Shown here in pieces: positions 44,747-53,680 of a stretch of DNA of 64,000 nucleotides. The stretch lies in assembly GCF_005222815.1 (NCBI RefSeq), contig NZ_STGB01000004.1, positions 434,001 to 498,000 of the forward strand, in the 5' to 3' direction. This stretch comes from Roseomonas sp. AR75. GTDB lineage: Bacteria > Pseudomonadota > Alphaproteobacteria > Acetobacterales > Acetobacteraceae. Each line of letters starts with the position of its first letter. Position 1 is the first letter of the stretch. The notes under the pieces were generated by a model that was not told the DNA's origin, did no database searches, and saw nothing but the letters and a program-made list of their open reading frames with translations. Position numbers and translations under genes: made by a program.

Positions 44747-45954
44747 GGCGCGCGGTGCTGGCAGCGGCCCTGCTGCTGCCCGCCGCCGCCGTCGCGCAGG
44801 ACGTCCGCTTCCCGCAGGTGAACTGGTCGGCCGATCTCGGCCTCTACGGGGTCGGCACGCCCTCCGCCACCGATGCGGACCGCGAAGGCACCAGCATCTT
44901 CCTCTTCGGCGAGGTCGCGGCCGGCGTGCATCTTTCGCCGGAGTTCTCCGTGCAGGGCGTGCTGGCGCTGGAGCCGATCGGCGAGGGCGATGCCACCGGC
45001 GGCTTTCCCGATGGCGGCGTGATCGGCTTCCGCCGCCAGGCCGCCTATATCGAGGCGCTCTACGCGGATTGGCGCCCGACCGACGGCCTGGCGCTGCAGG
45101 CCGGCCGCTTCGTCGCGCCCTTCGCGCGTGGCTACCACGACTTCCCCGGCATCCTCACGCGCATCCGGGCGCATGAGATCTCGATGATCGGCGACAGCCT
45201 GGGCGTCGGCGGCACGGTGAACCTGCTGTCCGACCTCACCTTCGGCGACGTGGACCTCTCCGGCTCGGTCTTCACGCTGGACCGCACCTTCCTGTCCTCC
45301 ACCTTCGTCACCAGCCGAAGCTGCTGCGATCCGCGCTACGAACGCTACAGCCGCATCACCGCGGCGCAGGGCGGGCCGGCGAACAACGCGCAGTTCAACA
45401 ACTTCGCCTTCGCCCTGGACGGCGACGGCATCGCCGCGTTGCCCGGCCTGTCCTGGCATGTCGCCGCGCTGACGCGCGCGCCGGGGCAGGACGGGACGGC
45501 GCGGGAATGGGGCTATGCCGCCGCGCTGCGCTACCTGCACCGCTGGAACGCCGAACAATCCACGCTGTTCTTCGCGGAGGGTGTGCAGTTCCGCAACGGC
45601 GGCGCGCGGCCTTCGGTGGAGTTCACCACCTTCGGCACCGATCCCGACACCGGCGATCCCACCGAGATGACGGAGACGACGACGCTGGCGGAGCGCCAGA
45701 CCTTCATCACGCTCGGCGCGCAGCACCGCATCGGCCCGTGGCGCGGCACGCTCGCCTGGCAGCGGCTGCAGACCAAGCGCAGCGTGGATGCGGTGCCGAC
45801 GGAGAACTGGATCGAGGCGTCCTTCGGGCGCGCGCTCGGCGCCGGCTTCAGCGCCGATCTCGGCTACCAGTATGCGCGTTATGCGCCCGAGGAAGGCGGC
45901 GGGCTCGGCACCGCCCACTCCATCCTGTTCCGCCTGGGCTGGACCCGCGAATAG
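44743..45954 (+). CDS. Outer-membrane beta-barrel (porin-like) protein
   Basis: A 403-residue exported protein. The GTG start overlaps the znuA stop (GTGA); a signal peptide ends at about AAAVAQ. The mature protein alternates short hydrophobic strands with polar turns, with many Gly, Tyr and Phe residues (LGLYGVGTPSATDADREG, LALQAGRFVAPFARGYHDF, FSADLGYQYARYAPEEGG), as a 16-18 strand barrel would. The ending LFRLGWTRE lacks the usual terminal Phe. Coupling to znuA behind a Zur-like box suggests an outer-membrane channel used when zinc is scarce. Confidence 0.68.
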   Translation: MRRAVLAAALLLPAAAVAQDVRFPQVNWSADLGLYGVGTPSATDADREGTSIFLFGEVAAGVHLSPEFSVQGVLALEPIGEGDATGGFPDGGVIGFRRQAAYIEALYADWRPTDGLALQAGRFVAPFARGYHDFPGILTRIRAHEISMIGDSLGVGGTVNLLSDLTFGDVDLSGSVFTLDRTFLSSTFVTSRSCCDPRYERYSRITAAQGGPANNAQFNNFAFALDGDGIAALPGLSWHVAALTRAPGQDGTAREWGYAAALRYLHRWNAEQSTLFFAEGVQFRNGGARPSVEFTTFGTDPDTGDPTEMTETTTLAERQTFITLGAQHRIGPWRGTLAWQRLQTKRSVDAVPTENWIEASFGRALGAGFSADLGYQYARYAPEEGGGLGTAHSILFRLGWTRE

Positions 45955-45975
45955 GGTCGCCGCCAGGATGGGGCA

Positions 45976-46689
45976 ATGCCCCTTCTGCCCGGCGGCCTTC
46001 CCTTCCCCGCGACCGCCGCCGAGGCGCGCATCCTCGTCCCCGATCTCGCCGCGCGCGTCGAAACCACGGACCGGATCGGCGCCGTCTCCGTGATCGGCGG
46101 CGCCGATGCGTCGTCCACCCGCTTCGACCCGACCCGCACCGTGCATGCGGCCATCGTCGCGATGGACTGGCCTGCGCTGCAGGAGCTCGGCCGAGGCGGC
46201 GCGGTCACCCAGGGCGGCCTGCCCTATGTTCCCGGCCTGCTCGGCTTCCGCGAGGTGCCGGCGCTGGCCGCGGCATGGGCGCGGCTTCCGCAGAAGGCGG
46301 ACCTGCTACTGGTGGACGGTCACGGCATCGCGCATCCGAAGGGTTTCGGCATCGCGTGCCTGGCGGGGCTGGTGCTGGACGTGCCGAGCATCGGCGTCGC
46401 CAAGTCGCTGCTCGTCGGCGAGGTCGAAGGCCCGCTGGCGGATGAGGCCGGCGCGCGCGCGCCGCTGGTCTGGAAGGGCGCGCGGATCGGCGTGGCGCTT
46501 CGCACGCGGCGCGGCGCCAATCCGGTCTATGTCTCCATCGGCCATCGCGTCTCGGAAGCCACGGCGCTGGCCTGGGTGGAGCGCTGCCTGCGCGGCCGCC
46601 GCCTGCCGGAGCCCACCCGCGCCGCCCACGACGCCGCCGGCGCGCTGCGACGCGCCGCGGGCCTTCCGGCCGGAGCGACGGAAGGCTAG
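45976..46689 (+). CDS. nfi: Endonuclease V (deoxyinosine 3'-endonuclease)
   Basis: A 237-residue repair nuclease that cuts DNA near deoxyinosine. The catalytic residues fall in the expected blocks: Asp44 in GGADASST, Glu in PYVPGLLGFREVPAL, Asp in LLLVDGHGIAHPKGFGIAC, and later VPSIGVAKSLLVGE and NPVYVSIGHRVS. Length is normal for bacterial Nfi. A 21-bp gap separates it from the barrel-protein gene and 9 bp from the next, so it may be read through from upstream. Confidence 0.93.
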   Translation: MPLLPGGLPFPATAAEARILVPDLAARVETTDRIGAVSVIGGADASSTRFDPTRTVHAAIVAMDWPALQELGRGGAVTQGGLPYVPGLLGFREVPALAAAWARLPQKADLLLVDGHGIAHPKGFGIACLAGLVLDVPSIGVAKSLLVGEVEGPLADEAGARAPLVWKGARIGVALRTRRGANPVYVSIGHRVSEATALAWVERCLRGRRLPEPTRAAHDAAGALRRAAGLPAGATEG

Positions 46690-46698
46690 AGCCGCGCC

Positions 46699-47061
46699 AT
46701 GTCCCGCATCTGGATGGCGCTAGGCGCCCTGCTCTGCCTGGTCTCCGTCGCCATGGCCGCCTATGCCGCGCATGGCCTGGACCCCGACCGGGCTTCGCTG
46801 GCGAATACCGGCGCCTCGCTCGGCGCCTGGCACGGGCTCGCGCTGATCGGGGCGGGGCTGCTGGCGGAGCGGCGGCACGGCCGTCTCGTGCACATCGCCG
46901 CCGCCTGCCTCGCCGCGGGCGCGCTCATGTTCTGCGCCGGGCTGTTCGTGCGCGCCCTGACGGACTCCTCGCTCGGCATCGTCACGCCGACGGGCGGCGT
47001 CGCCATGCTGGTCGGCTGGGGGCTGCTCGCCGTGGCGGCGCTGGTCTCGCCGCAGCGATGA
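46699..47061 (+). CDS. DUF423 (YgdD) family membrane protein
   Basis: A 120-residue protein with four predicted membrane helices. The DUF423 pattern is visible: ALGALLCLVSVAMAAYAAHGL, then AWHGLALIGAGLLAE, ACLAAGALMFCAGLFVRALT and IVTPTGGVAMLVGWGLLA. The AAHGL and TPTGG blocks are the diagnostic ones. Function in the family is not established. It overlaps the methyltransferase gene by 4 bp (ATGA). Confidence 0.9.
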   Translation: MSRIWMALGALLCLVSVAMAAYAAHGLDPDRASLANTGASLGAWHGLALIGAGLLAERRHGRLVHIAAACLAAGALMFCAGLFVRALTDSSLGIVTPTGGVAMLVGWGLLAVAALVSPQR

Positions 47062-47966
47062 TCGGCAGCGCCTGGCTCGCCGCCGAGGGGTTCGAGGCGG
47101 AGCTGGTGGAGGAGCTGCGCCGCTCCGGCCGCCGCATCGCCGCCTGGCATGGCCGCCTCGCGCTCTCGCCCGATCCGCCCGGCCCTGCCGCCTGGGCGCT
47201 GGATGTCTGGACCGAGCCGCGCGAGGTTTCCGTGCGCTCGGTGAAGGACGCGGCGGATGCGCTGCGCGCGATCCAGCGCAACTGGTCCTCCTACCTCGCT
47301 GCGCATCATCGCCGTGGCGCGCTGATCGCCGAACGCCTGCCGCCGGTGAAGGCGAAGCCGCTGGCCTTCCCGGAGCCCGCGCCGACGTCCCATCTCGGCG
47401 CCTGGACGCTGCTCGCGCCGGACCGGCTGCTGTGCTCGCCGACGAAGTCCAGCCCCTTCGTGAATGGGGAGGTCGCGTTCCTCGAGGATCGCGAGGGCCC
47501 GCCCTCGCGCGCCTATCTGAAGCTGTGGGAGGCGCTGACGCGCCTAGGCCGGCATCCCGCGCCGGGCGAGCGCTGCCTCGATCTCGGCGCATCGCCCGGC
47601 GGTTGGACCTGGGCGCTGGCGAAGCTCGGCGCCCTTGTGGAGGCGGTGGACAAGGCGCCGCTCGATCCCCGCGTGGCGGCGATGCCCGGCGTGACCATGC
47701 GCAACGAGAGCGCCTTCGGCCTCGATCCCGCGAAGCAGCCGCCGGTGGATTGGCTGTTCAGCGACGTGATCTGCTACCCCGCGCGCCTGCTGGCGCTGGT
47801 GAATCGGTGGATCGCGGCGGGGACGGCGCGCAACCTGGTCTGCACGGTGAAGTTCCAGGGCGCGACGGATCACGACATCGCCGCGGCGTTCGCCGCGATT
47901 CCCGGCGCCGTGCTGTTCCACGGCGCACACAACAAGCATGAGCTGATGTTCGCGCGCCTGGGATAG
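47058..47966 (+). CDS. RlmM-like SAM-dependent rRNA methyltransferase
   Basis: A 302-residue FtsJ/RlmM-type 2'-O-methyltransferase. The N-terminal THUMP-like part is short; the Rossmann domain begins with CLDLGASPGGWTWALAKLG, followed by VEAVDKAPLD and the DWLFSDVICYPARLL (catalytic Asp), CTVKFQGATDHD (catalytic Lys) and NKHELMFARLG blocks. RlmM methylates C2498 of 23S rRNA in E. coli; this protein is shorter than that enzyme, so the exact target is inferred. Its stop codon overlaps the 3' end of the convergent tRNA-Leu gene by 3 bases. Confidence 0.85.
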   Translation: MIGSAWLAAEGFEAELVEELRRSGRRIAAWHGRLALSPDPPGPAAWALDVWTEPREVSVRSVKDAADALRAIQRNWSSYLAAHHRRGALIAERLPPVKAKPLAFPEPAPTSHLGAWTLLAPDRLLCSPTKSSPFVNGEVAFLEDREGPPSRAYLKLWEALTRLGRHPAPGERCLDLGASPGGWTWALAKLGALVEAVDKAPLDPRVAAMPGVTMRNESAFGLDPAKQPPVDWLFSDVICYPARLLALVNRWIAAGTARNLVCTVKFQGATDHDIAAAFAAIPGAVLFHGAHNKHELMFARLG

Positions 47967-48048
47967 GGGCGGCGGGATTTGCACCCGCACACGGCTTGCG
48001 CCGCGAGGGTTTTTAAGACCCTTCCGTCTACTGTTCCGGCACGCCCCC
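47964..48048 (-). tRNA. tRNA-Leu (anticodon UAA)
   Basis: An 85-nucleotide type II tRNA. The acceptor stem pairs GGGGGCG with CGCCCCT (G1-U72 wobble) and ends in discriminator A. The D-arm is CCG-GAACAGTAGA-CGG, the anticodon arm is AGGGT-CTTAAAA-ACCCT with anticodon TAA, the variable arm is long (CGCGGCGCAAGCCGTG), and the T-arm is GCGGG-TGCAAAT-CCCGC. No CCA is encoded; TCC follows. Its final bases overlap the stop codon of the opposite methyltransferase gene. Confidence 0.93.
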
Positions 48049-48137
48049 TTCGCGCGCTTGCGTAGCATGAAGCGGCGGCCTGGGCACCGGGCCCCGGCCG
48101 GTGGAGGATCGCCGCCGCGCGAAGGAGAGCGGAGACG

Positions 48138-48620
48138 ATGGAGCAGGCTGACCGCCCCAACACCGTGCCCTGGCCGCCGATCCTCTACGGCGCGGCGGCG
48201 CTTCTCGCCTGGTTGCTCGGGCGCGTCGCACCGCTGCCCTGGCCGGATTCGGCGCTGCTGGCGCCAGCCGGCTGGATGCTGATCGCGCTGGGGCTCGGCC
48301 TCGATGTCTGGGCCATGGCCGTGATGGCCCGGCGCAGGGCCAACATCCTGCCGCACCGGGCCGCGACGGCGCTGGTGACGGAGGGTCCCTTCGCCTGGTC
48401 GCGCAACCCGATCTATCTCGGCAACGCCACGCTGCTCACCGGCTGCGCGCTGGCCTTCGGCAATGCCTGGTTCCTGGTGGCCGCGGCAGGCGCCGCCGCC
48501 GCGGTGACGGTGCTGGCGATCCGGCGCGAGGAGGCGCATCTCGCGCTGCGCTTCGGCGCGGCATGGCACGCCTATGCGGCGCGCACCGCCCGCTGGTTCG
48601 GACGGCGCGCGGGCGGCTGA
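48138..48620 (+). CDS. ICMT/PEMT-like membrane methyltransferase
   Basis: A 160-residue integral membrane protein, about 4-5 helices, of the isoprenylcysteine carboxyl methyltransferase-like family. The SAM-binding C-terminal part shows ALVTEGPFAWSRNPIYLGN (the H/N-P-x-Y core), then RREEAHLALRFGAAWHAYAARTARW (E-E ... Y ... R-W) at the end. Bacterial members methylate varied small substrates or phospholipids; the substrate here is unknown. A GGAGA ribosome site precedes the ATG. It converges on the small membrane-protein gene 7 bp away. Confidence 0.85.
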   Translation: MEQADRPNTVPWPPILYGAAALLAWLLGRVAPLPWPDSALLAPAGWMLIALGLGLDVWAMAVMARRRANILPHRAATALVTEGPFAWSRNPIYLGNATLLTGCALAFGNAWFLVAAAGAAAAVTVLAIRREEAHLALRFGAAWHAYAARTARWFGRRAGG

Positions 48621-48627
48621 GCATCCT

Positions 48628-48972
48628 TCAGGCGAGGCGCCGCGCGAGGCCGAGCACGGCGTAGGCGGCGACCAGCGTCACCGCGGCGCCGGCCGCGAAG
48701 ATCGCGATGCCCAGCACCCAGTCGATCGGCCCGCCGATGTCGCGGAAGCCGGAATGGGTGACCTGCTGCATCACCAGCACCGCCGCCACGCCGCCCGCCA
48801 GCGCGACGACCTCGGACCAGACCAGGCGGCGCGGCCTGAGCCCGCCGTCGCGGAACAGCACATAGACCAGCGCGACCAGCGCCAGCGCCGCGGCGCCCAG
48901 CCCGATCCAGAGCCAGTTCCCCAGCATCTCCTCGAACACCGCGAGGAAGACGGAGACGTCGAGTTCCTTCAT
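48628..48972 (-). CDS. Small three-helix membrane protein, DUF5368-like
   Basis: A 114-residue protein with an amphipathic start (KELDVSVFLAVFEEMLGNW) and three membrane helices (about residues 20-40, 52-70 and 82-108). The pattern fits small proteins found next to sulfide-oxidising flavoproteins (DUF5368), although I rely on memory of that family. It is 15 bp downstream of the sulfide:quinone reductase gene on the same strand, so the two are very likely co-transcribed and it may help anchor or couple that enzyme to the membrane. Confidence 0.65.
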   Translation of the reverse strand: MKELDVSVFLAVFEEMLGNWLWIGLGAAALALVALVYVLFRDGGLRPRRLVWSEVVALAGGVAAVLVMQQVTHSGFRDIGGPIDWVLGIAIFAAGAAVTLVAAYAVLGLARRLA

Positions 48973-48987
48973 GGTCCGGTCCTTCCC

Positions 48988-50310
48988 TCAGGCGCGGCCG
49001 CGCAGCATGGCGAGATAGGTCGGCTTCAGCCCGACCTCCTTCATGATCCAGGAGATCCACAGCTCCTCCAGCGGCGCGATGACTCCGGGGAAGGAGGGCG
49101 TGAGGTTGTTCTCGTAGTCGAACTCCACCAGCATCGCGCGGCCCACGCGGGTGATCAGCGGGCAGGAGGTGTAGCCGTCGTAGCGGCTGTCGCTCTGCTT
49201 GCCCTCGATCGTCGCGACCAGGTGGTCCGCGGCGACCGGCACCTGCCACTTCACGCTCGCCGCGGTCTTGCCCTTCGGCACGCCGGCGATGTCGCCCACC
49301 GCGAAGACCTCGGGGAAGCGGACATGACGCAGCGTGTGGCGCTCCACCTCCGCCCAGCCATCGCCGGCCCAGGGGCCGGATTGCCAGCGCAGCGGGGAAT
49401 TGCGCACCACCTCGGGCGCGCGCATCGGCGGGATCACGTTGATGAAGTCGTAGCCGAATTCCTTGCGGCCCTGCGCCGTCTCGAAGGTGGCGATGCGCCG
49501 GGCGGGGTCGATCGCCTTCAGCACATGCGAATGGTTCACCTTGATGCCGCGCTCGCCGAACAGCATGCGCACCTTCTCGGCGACGATCGGCACGCTGAAC
49601 AGGCTGGTGGTCTGCGCATTGTAGATCAGTTCCGCCCGGGTGCGATTGCCGCGGCGGCGCAGCGTGTCGTCGGTGAGGAAGGCGTATTTCAGCGGCGCGC
49701 CGGCGCATTTCATCTCCGTCTCCGGCCGGCCGAAGATCGCGGTGCCGCCGCGGTCGGCGAAGGCCGACATGGCGCGCCAGGTGGCTTCCGCCTGCGCCGG
49801 GCCGGCATAGACCGAGCCCAGCCCGTCCTGCCCGATGCGGGCGACGTCCATCCCCTCGATCGCCGCGTAGTCGAGCGTCAGGCCGGTGGCCAGCACCAGG
49901 AAGTCGTAGGGCAGGCGGCGGCCTGCATCGGTGGTGACGACTTTGGCGACGGGATCGATCTCCGCGCCGCGCTCCTCCACCAGCGTCACGCCACGCGCGA
50001 CGTACTCGGCCGTCGTGGAGATCACGTAGTCGGGCGTACGCAACCCGGCGGCCACCAGGGTGAAGCCGGGCTGGTAGAGATGCTCGCGCCGCCGATCCAG
50101 CAGCGTGATCTCCGCCCCGTCGAGCCGCGCGGCAAGGCGCGACGCCATGGCGAGGCCGGCCGCCCCCGCGCCGAGGATCACGATGCGTGCACGGGTCGCG
50201 ACGGCGGCACGCGGCCGCCCGCCACCAGCGGCCAGCCCGGCCAGCGCGGCGCCGCCCAGCATGAAGGCGCGCCGCGCGAAGGGTGCGCCGGCGATTCGTG
50301 ATGTCGTCAT
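48988..50310 (-). CDS. sqr: Sulfide:quinone oxidoreductase with Tat signal
   Basis: A 440-residue FAD enzyme that oxidises sulfide and passes electrons to quinone or cytochrome. A Tat-type signal (RRAFMLGGAALAGLAAGG, residues 13-30) points to a periplasmic location. The FAD motif is VILGAGAAGLAMASRL (44-59). Two redox cysteines are seen, Cys202 (EMKCAGAPLKYAF) and Cys383 (GYTSCPLITR), with VFAVGDIAGVPKGKTAA for the second FAD contact. An operator-like TTCGAA palindrome lies 82-95 bp upstream and matches one before the ArsR gene. It could instead be a flavocytochrome-type subunit, but no cytochrome gene adjoins it. Confidence 0.88.
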   Translation of the reverse strand: MTTSRIAGAPFARRAFMLGGAALAGLAAGGGRPRAAVATRARIVILGAGAAGLAMASRLAARLDGAEITLLDRRREHLYQPGFTLVAAGLRTPDYVISTTAEYVARGVTLVEERGAEIDPVAKVVTTDAGRRLPYDFLVLATGLTLDYAAIEGMDVARIGQDGLGSVYAGPAQAEATWRAMSAFADRGGTAIFGRPETEMKCAGAPLKYAFLTDDTLRRRGNRTRAELIYNAQTTSLFSVPIVAEKVRMLFGERGIKVNHSHVLKAIDPARRIATFETAQGRKEFGYDFINVIPPMRAPEVVRNSPLRWQSGPWAGDGWAEVERHTLRHVRFPEVFAVGDIAGVPKGKTAASVKWQVPVAADHLVATIEGKQSDSRYDGYTSCPLITRVGRAMLVEFDYENNLTPSFPGVIAPLEELWISWIMKEVGLKPTYLAMLRGRA

Positions 50311-50391
50311 GGCCTTCCTCGTTCCTGGCCTTCGCCGCCCGGCCCCGCGCCTGCGCAGGACCGGATCAGCCTTGCCAGCTCTTATATCTCT

Positions 50392-50405
50392 TATCTTCGA
50401 AATTA
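50392..50405. promoter_or_regulatory. SqrR/BigR-like operator before sqr
   Basis: TATCTTCGAAATTA, centred on TTCGAA, lies in an AT-rich island (50381-50420) 82 bp before the sqr start. It shares the 10-base run TATCTTCGAA with the palindrome in front of the ArsR-type regulator gene (50927-50936). That sharing and the AT-rich setting suggest the sqr promoter and a repressor site. Confidence 0.65.
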
Positions 50406-50532
50406 CTCATATGCGAAATCGATCTGAAGGGCAAGCAGGATTCGATGGGCCTGTCGCCATGGCGAGATTGGAGGACCGTTCGCCCCCGATGCCTGCCGTG
50501 TCTTCCGGCGGCCGCCAGCCGGGCGGCGCGCT

Positions 50533-50913
50533 TCAGCCGCGGGCGGCGCGGCGGGGCGGCGCGGCCGCGGCGGGCGCAGCATCCGCGTCGCAGCCCGCCG
50601 GGGCGCAATAGAGGCCGTAGAGCGTCTCCAGGATGGCGGCGACCTCGCGGCTGGCAAGGCGGTAGTAGATGGTCTGGCCCTCGCGCCGCGTCTCCACGAG
50701 GTTCAGGTCGCGCATGCGCGCGAGGTGCTGCGACAGCGCCGTGGGCGACAGGTCGATCAGTTCGGCCAGGCGACCGACCGAGACCTCCCCACGCAGCATG
50801 TGGCAGAGGGCCAGAAGCCGCTTGCCATGCGCGAGGGTGGAGAGCAGCCGCGCGGCTTCGTCCGCCTTCGCGGCCATGTCCGCCACATCGTCTTCGGAGA
50901 TGCCATTCTGCAT
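50533..50913 (-). CDS. sqrR: ArsR-family persulfide-responsive regulator, SqrR/BigR type
   Basis: A 126-residue winged-helix repressor. The HTH is VGRLAELIDLSPTALSQHLARMRDLNLVETRREGQTIYYRL. It lacks the metal-binding ELCVCDL motif of ArsR sensors and instead has Cys37 (LLALCHML) and Cys103 (YGLYCAP), 66 residues apart, the same separation as the two cysteines (41 and 107) that form the polysulfide bridge in Rhodobacter SqrR. A third Cys at 108 is unusual. Adjacent to sqr and with matching operators, so it probably represses sulfide oxidation until persulfide accumulates. Confidence 0.85.
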   Translation of the reverse strand: MQNGISEDDVADMAAKADEAARLLSTLAHGKRLLALCHMLRGEVSVGRLAELIDLSPTALSQHLARMRDLNLVETRREGQTIYYRLASREVAAILETLYGLYCAPAGCDADAAPAAAAPPRRAARG

Positions 50914-50927
50914 ACCCGTGAATTAGT

Positions 50928-50939
50928 ATCTTCGAAGAT
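50928..50939. promoter_or_regulatory. SqrR/BigR-like operator before the ArsR-type gene
   Basis: ATCTTCGAAGAT is a perfect 12-bp palindrome 15-26 bp upstream of the regulator's ATG. Its left part TATCTTCGAA is identical to the site before sqr. Position over the regulator's own leader fits autorepression. Confidence 0.7.
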
Positions 50940-50980
50940 GAAATTCCATAGGTTTCCCGGCTCGGTGCCGGGATGGCCGA

Positions 50981-51448
50981 TCACGCTGTCGCGGTGTCCG
51001 CAGTACCGCCGCGGGCGGGCTTGATGTCCAGCAGCGGGGTGCCGTCCAGGCAATCCAGCCCGCGCACCAGCAGCACCGCGCCCTCACGCCCGACGAGGTC
51101 CACGATGCTGGTGCCGATCGGGTTCGGTCGCACCGGGGAACGCAGCGCAAAGGTGCCCCGCGCGCTGCCGTGATGCCTGGGGCTCTGGCGCAGCAGGTCG
51201 CGGCGCGAGAGATGCAGCCAGTAGAGCAGCTCGAGCCTGGCATGCGCCTCGATCCCGTCGAGCGCCCCGCCGCTCGCCCAGGGTTCGTCGATCTCGATGC
51301 GGCAGACCGGGCCGTCGGGGCGTCCCTGGCGCGGGCAGTCGGAGCGCTGCGTCCAGGGCGTGCGGATCCGGCCGATGAAGACCAGGCCGGCCTGTTCCGG
51401 CGGCAGCCGGTCGGCGACCACCTCGCCTGGACGCGATCCGTCGCTCAT
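50981..51448 (-). CDS. tsaA: TrmO/TsaA-family tRNA methyltransferase
   Basis: A 155-residue beta-barrel SAM enzyme of the TrmO family, which N6-methylates t6A37 in threonine tRNA. The pattern is clear: [10 protein letters not shown] near the start, [19 protein letters not shown], then [22 protein letters not shown] and [17 protein letters not shown]. It ends in a short variable tail. The ATG at 51448 gives the family-typical beginning. It is upstream of the SqrR-type gene on the same strand with a 67-bp spacer that holds the operator. Confidence 0.9.
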   Translation of the reverse strand: MSDGSRPGEVVADRLPPEQAGLVFIGRIRTPWTQRSDCPRQGRPDGPVCRIEIDEPWASGGALDGIEAHARLELLYWLHLSRRDLLRQSPRHHGSARGTFALRSPVRPNPIGTSIVDLVGREGAVLLVRGLDCLDGTPLLDIKPARGGTADTATA

Positions 51449-51610
51449 CCCTCGATCCCGATATCGCCGCCGCGCCCCGGCGGCCCGCCCGCATCGGCAG
51501 GACCTGCCGTCGCGTCGCCCGTCTTCGGCAGGATGGTTGCTTGCCGCGCCCGGCGGCGCAATCCGATAGTGGCGCGCGACGAGGCGATCATCGGCGAGGG
51601 ATACGGTTGC

Positions 51611-53680
51611 ATGGCGCGTTGGCGTGTCGGCGTGGATTCGGGCGGGACCTTCACCGATGTCTGCCTCTTCGACGAGGAGGCGGGGCGCGTCGAGGTGTGG
51701 AAGGTGTCCTCCACGCCCGACGATCCCTCCCGCGGCATCGCGCAGGGCGTCGAGGAAGGCATGCGGCGCGTTGCGCCGGAGGCGGCTCAGCCCGCCGCGC
51801 CGGTCGTCTATTTCGGCCATGGCACGACGGTCGCGACGAACGCGTTGATCCAGCATCGGGGCGTGAAGACAGGCCTGGTCACCACCGACGGCTTCCGCGA
51901 CCTGCTGGAGATCGGGCGGCAGAAGCGCCCGGACCTCTACGACATGCAGGCCGACAAGCCGCCGACGCTGGTGGCGCGCGACCTGCGGCACGAGGTGCCG
52001 GAGCGCGTGCGCCACGATGGGCGCATCGAGCAGCCTCTGGACGAGGACCGCATGCGCGCCGCGGCGAAGGCGCTCAAGACGGCGGGGGTGAAGGCGATCG
52101 CCGTCTCCTTCCTCTACGGCTTCATCAGGCCCGAGCACGAGAAGCGTGCCATCGAAATCCTGCGCGCGGAGATGCCCGACGTCTTCATCAGCGCCGGCCA
52201 CGAGATCGCGCCGGAGTTCCGCGAGTTCGAGCGGCTGTCCACCGTCGTGCTCAACGCCTATCTCGGCCCGGTCATGCGCGGCTACATCGAGCGGCTGACG
52301 CCGCGGCTGCAGGCGCTCGGCATGACCGCCACGCCGCATCTGACGCAATCCAACGGCGGCGTGATCGGCTTCGGCACCGCGGCGGAGATGCCGGTGCGCG
52401 CGGTGCTGTCGGGGCCCTCCACCGGCGTGGTCGGCGCGCAGGCGATCGGCCGCGTCGCGGGCTACGAGGACCTGATCACCTTCGACATGGGCGGCACCTC
52501 CACCGACGTCGCGCTGCTCAATGGCGGGCAGTGCAAGCTGGCGTCGGAAGCCATCGTGCATGGCTACCCGATCAAGGCGCCGATGCTCGACATCCATACC
52601 GTCGGCGCCGGCGGCGGCTCCATCGCCACCATCGATGCCGGTGGGCTGCTGAAGGTGGGGCCGCGAAGCTGCGGCGCGGATCCGGGACCGGTCTGCTACG
52701 ACAAGGGCAACACCGAGCCCGCGACGACGGACGCGAATGTCGTGCTGCAGACGCTCAACCCCGAATACCTGCTGGGTGGCCGCATGGCGGTGCGGCAGGA
52801 CCTGGCCAAACAGGCGATCGGGCGCCTGGCGGAACGCCTCGGCCTGGGGCTGATGGAGACGGCGCAGGGCATCATCGCCGTCGTCACCGCCAACATGGCG
52901 CGCGCGATCCGCGTGATCTCCGTGCAGCGTGGCTACGACCCGCGCGACTACACGCTGATGGCTTTCGGCGGGGCGGGGCCGCTGCATGCGGCGCGCCTGG
53001 CGCGGGAGCTCGACATGAAGCGCGTGCTGGTGCCGCCGCATCCCGGCATCCTCTGCGCCATGGGCCTGCTGCTGACGGACCTGCGCGCGGATTTCGCCGC
53101 GACGAAGCTGCTGCCGGCCTCGGCGGACTCGGTCGGCGAGGTCGCCGCGTCCTTCGATGCGCTGGCCGCGCGCGCCGAGGCGTGGTTCGTGCATGAGGGC
53201 ATCGCGCCGGCCGAGCGGCACCTCACCCGCACCGCGGACATGCGCTACGCCGGGCAGAACTACGAGCTCGCCGTGCCGCTGACGGATGGCCCGGTGACGC
53301 CGGCCACCATCGCGACACTGGCCGAGGGCTTCGCCGAGGCGCACCGCCAGCGCTACGGCTTCGTCGCGGAAGGCGAGCCGGTGCAGCTCGTCACGCTGCG
53401 AATGGAAGCCACCGGCCGCGTGCGCAAGGCGGAGCTGGCATCGCATCCCAATGGCGGTCACGACGCCGCCGGCGCCGTGACGGGCTCGCGCGAGGTCTGG
53501 TTCCCGGAGGCCGGCGCCTTCGTCCCCACGCCGATCTACGCGCGCGAGAAGCTGCGCCCCGGCAACCGCTTCATCGGCCCTGCCATCGTCGAGCAGATGG
53601 ACAGCACCACCGTCGTGCTGCCGGGCATGACCGCACGGGTAGATGCCTATCTCAACCTGATCCTGGAGGACGTGGCATGA
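51611..53680 (+). CDS. hyuA: Hydantoinase/oxoprolinase-type subunit A
   Basis: A 689-residue ATP-dependent hydantoinase A of the acetone carboxylase/5-oxoprolinase superfamily. The opening [18 protein letters not shown] is the phosphate-binding loop; [16 protein letters not shown], the [12 protein letters not shown] block, [12 protein letters not shown] and [22 protein letters not shown] are all standard. Its partner, subunit B, begins in its stop codon (ATGA). The pair hydrolyses an N-methylhydantoin-, oxoproline- or similar ring; the exact substrate cannot be read. Confidence 0.93.
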   Translation: MARWRVGVDSGGTFTDVCLFDEEAGRVEVWKVSSTPDDPSRGIAQGVEEGMRRVAPEAAQPAAPVVYFGHGTTVATNALIQHRGVKTGLVTTDGFRDLLEIGRQKRPDLYDMQADKPPTLVARDLRHEVPERVRHDGRIEQPLDEDRMRAAAKALKTAGVKAIAVSFLYGFIRPEHEKRAIEILRAEMPDVFISAGHEIAPEFREFERLSTVVLNAYLGPVMRGYIERLTPRLQALGMTATPHLTQSNGGVIGFGTAAEMPVRAVLSGPSTGVVGAQAIGRVAGYEDLITFDMGGTSTDVALLNGGQCKLASEAIVHGYPIKAPMLDIHTVGAGGGSIATIDAGGLLKVGPRSCGADPGPVCYDKGNTEPATTDANVVLQTLNPEYLLGGRMAVRQDLAKQAIGRLAERLGLGLMETAQGIIAVVTANMARAIRVISVQRGYDPRDYTLMAFGGAGPLHAARLARELDMKRVLVPPHPGILCAMGLLLTDLRADFAATKLLPASADSVGEVAASFDALAARAEAWFVHEGIAPAERHLTRTADMRYAGQNYELAVPLTDGPVTPATIATLAEGFAEAHRQRYGFVAEGEPVQLVTLRMEATGRVRKAELASHPNGGHDAAGAVTGSREVWFPEAGAFVPTPIYAREKLRPGNRFIGPAIVEQMDSTTVVLPGMTARVDAYLNLILEDVA

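Noticed and set aside
51449..53461. Long minus-strand extension of the TrmO frame over hyuA
   Set aside because: The TrmO protein begins with family-like sequence at 51448; the upstream part is antisense to hyuA and has shadow composition.
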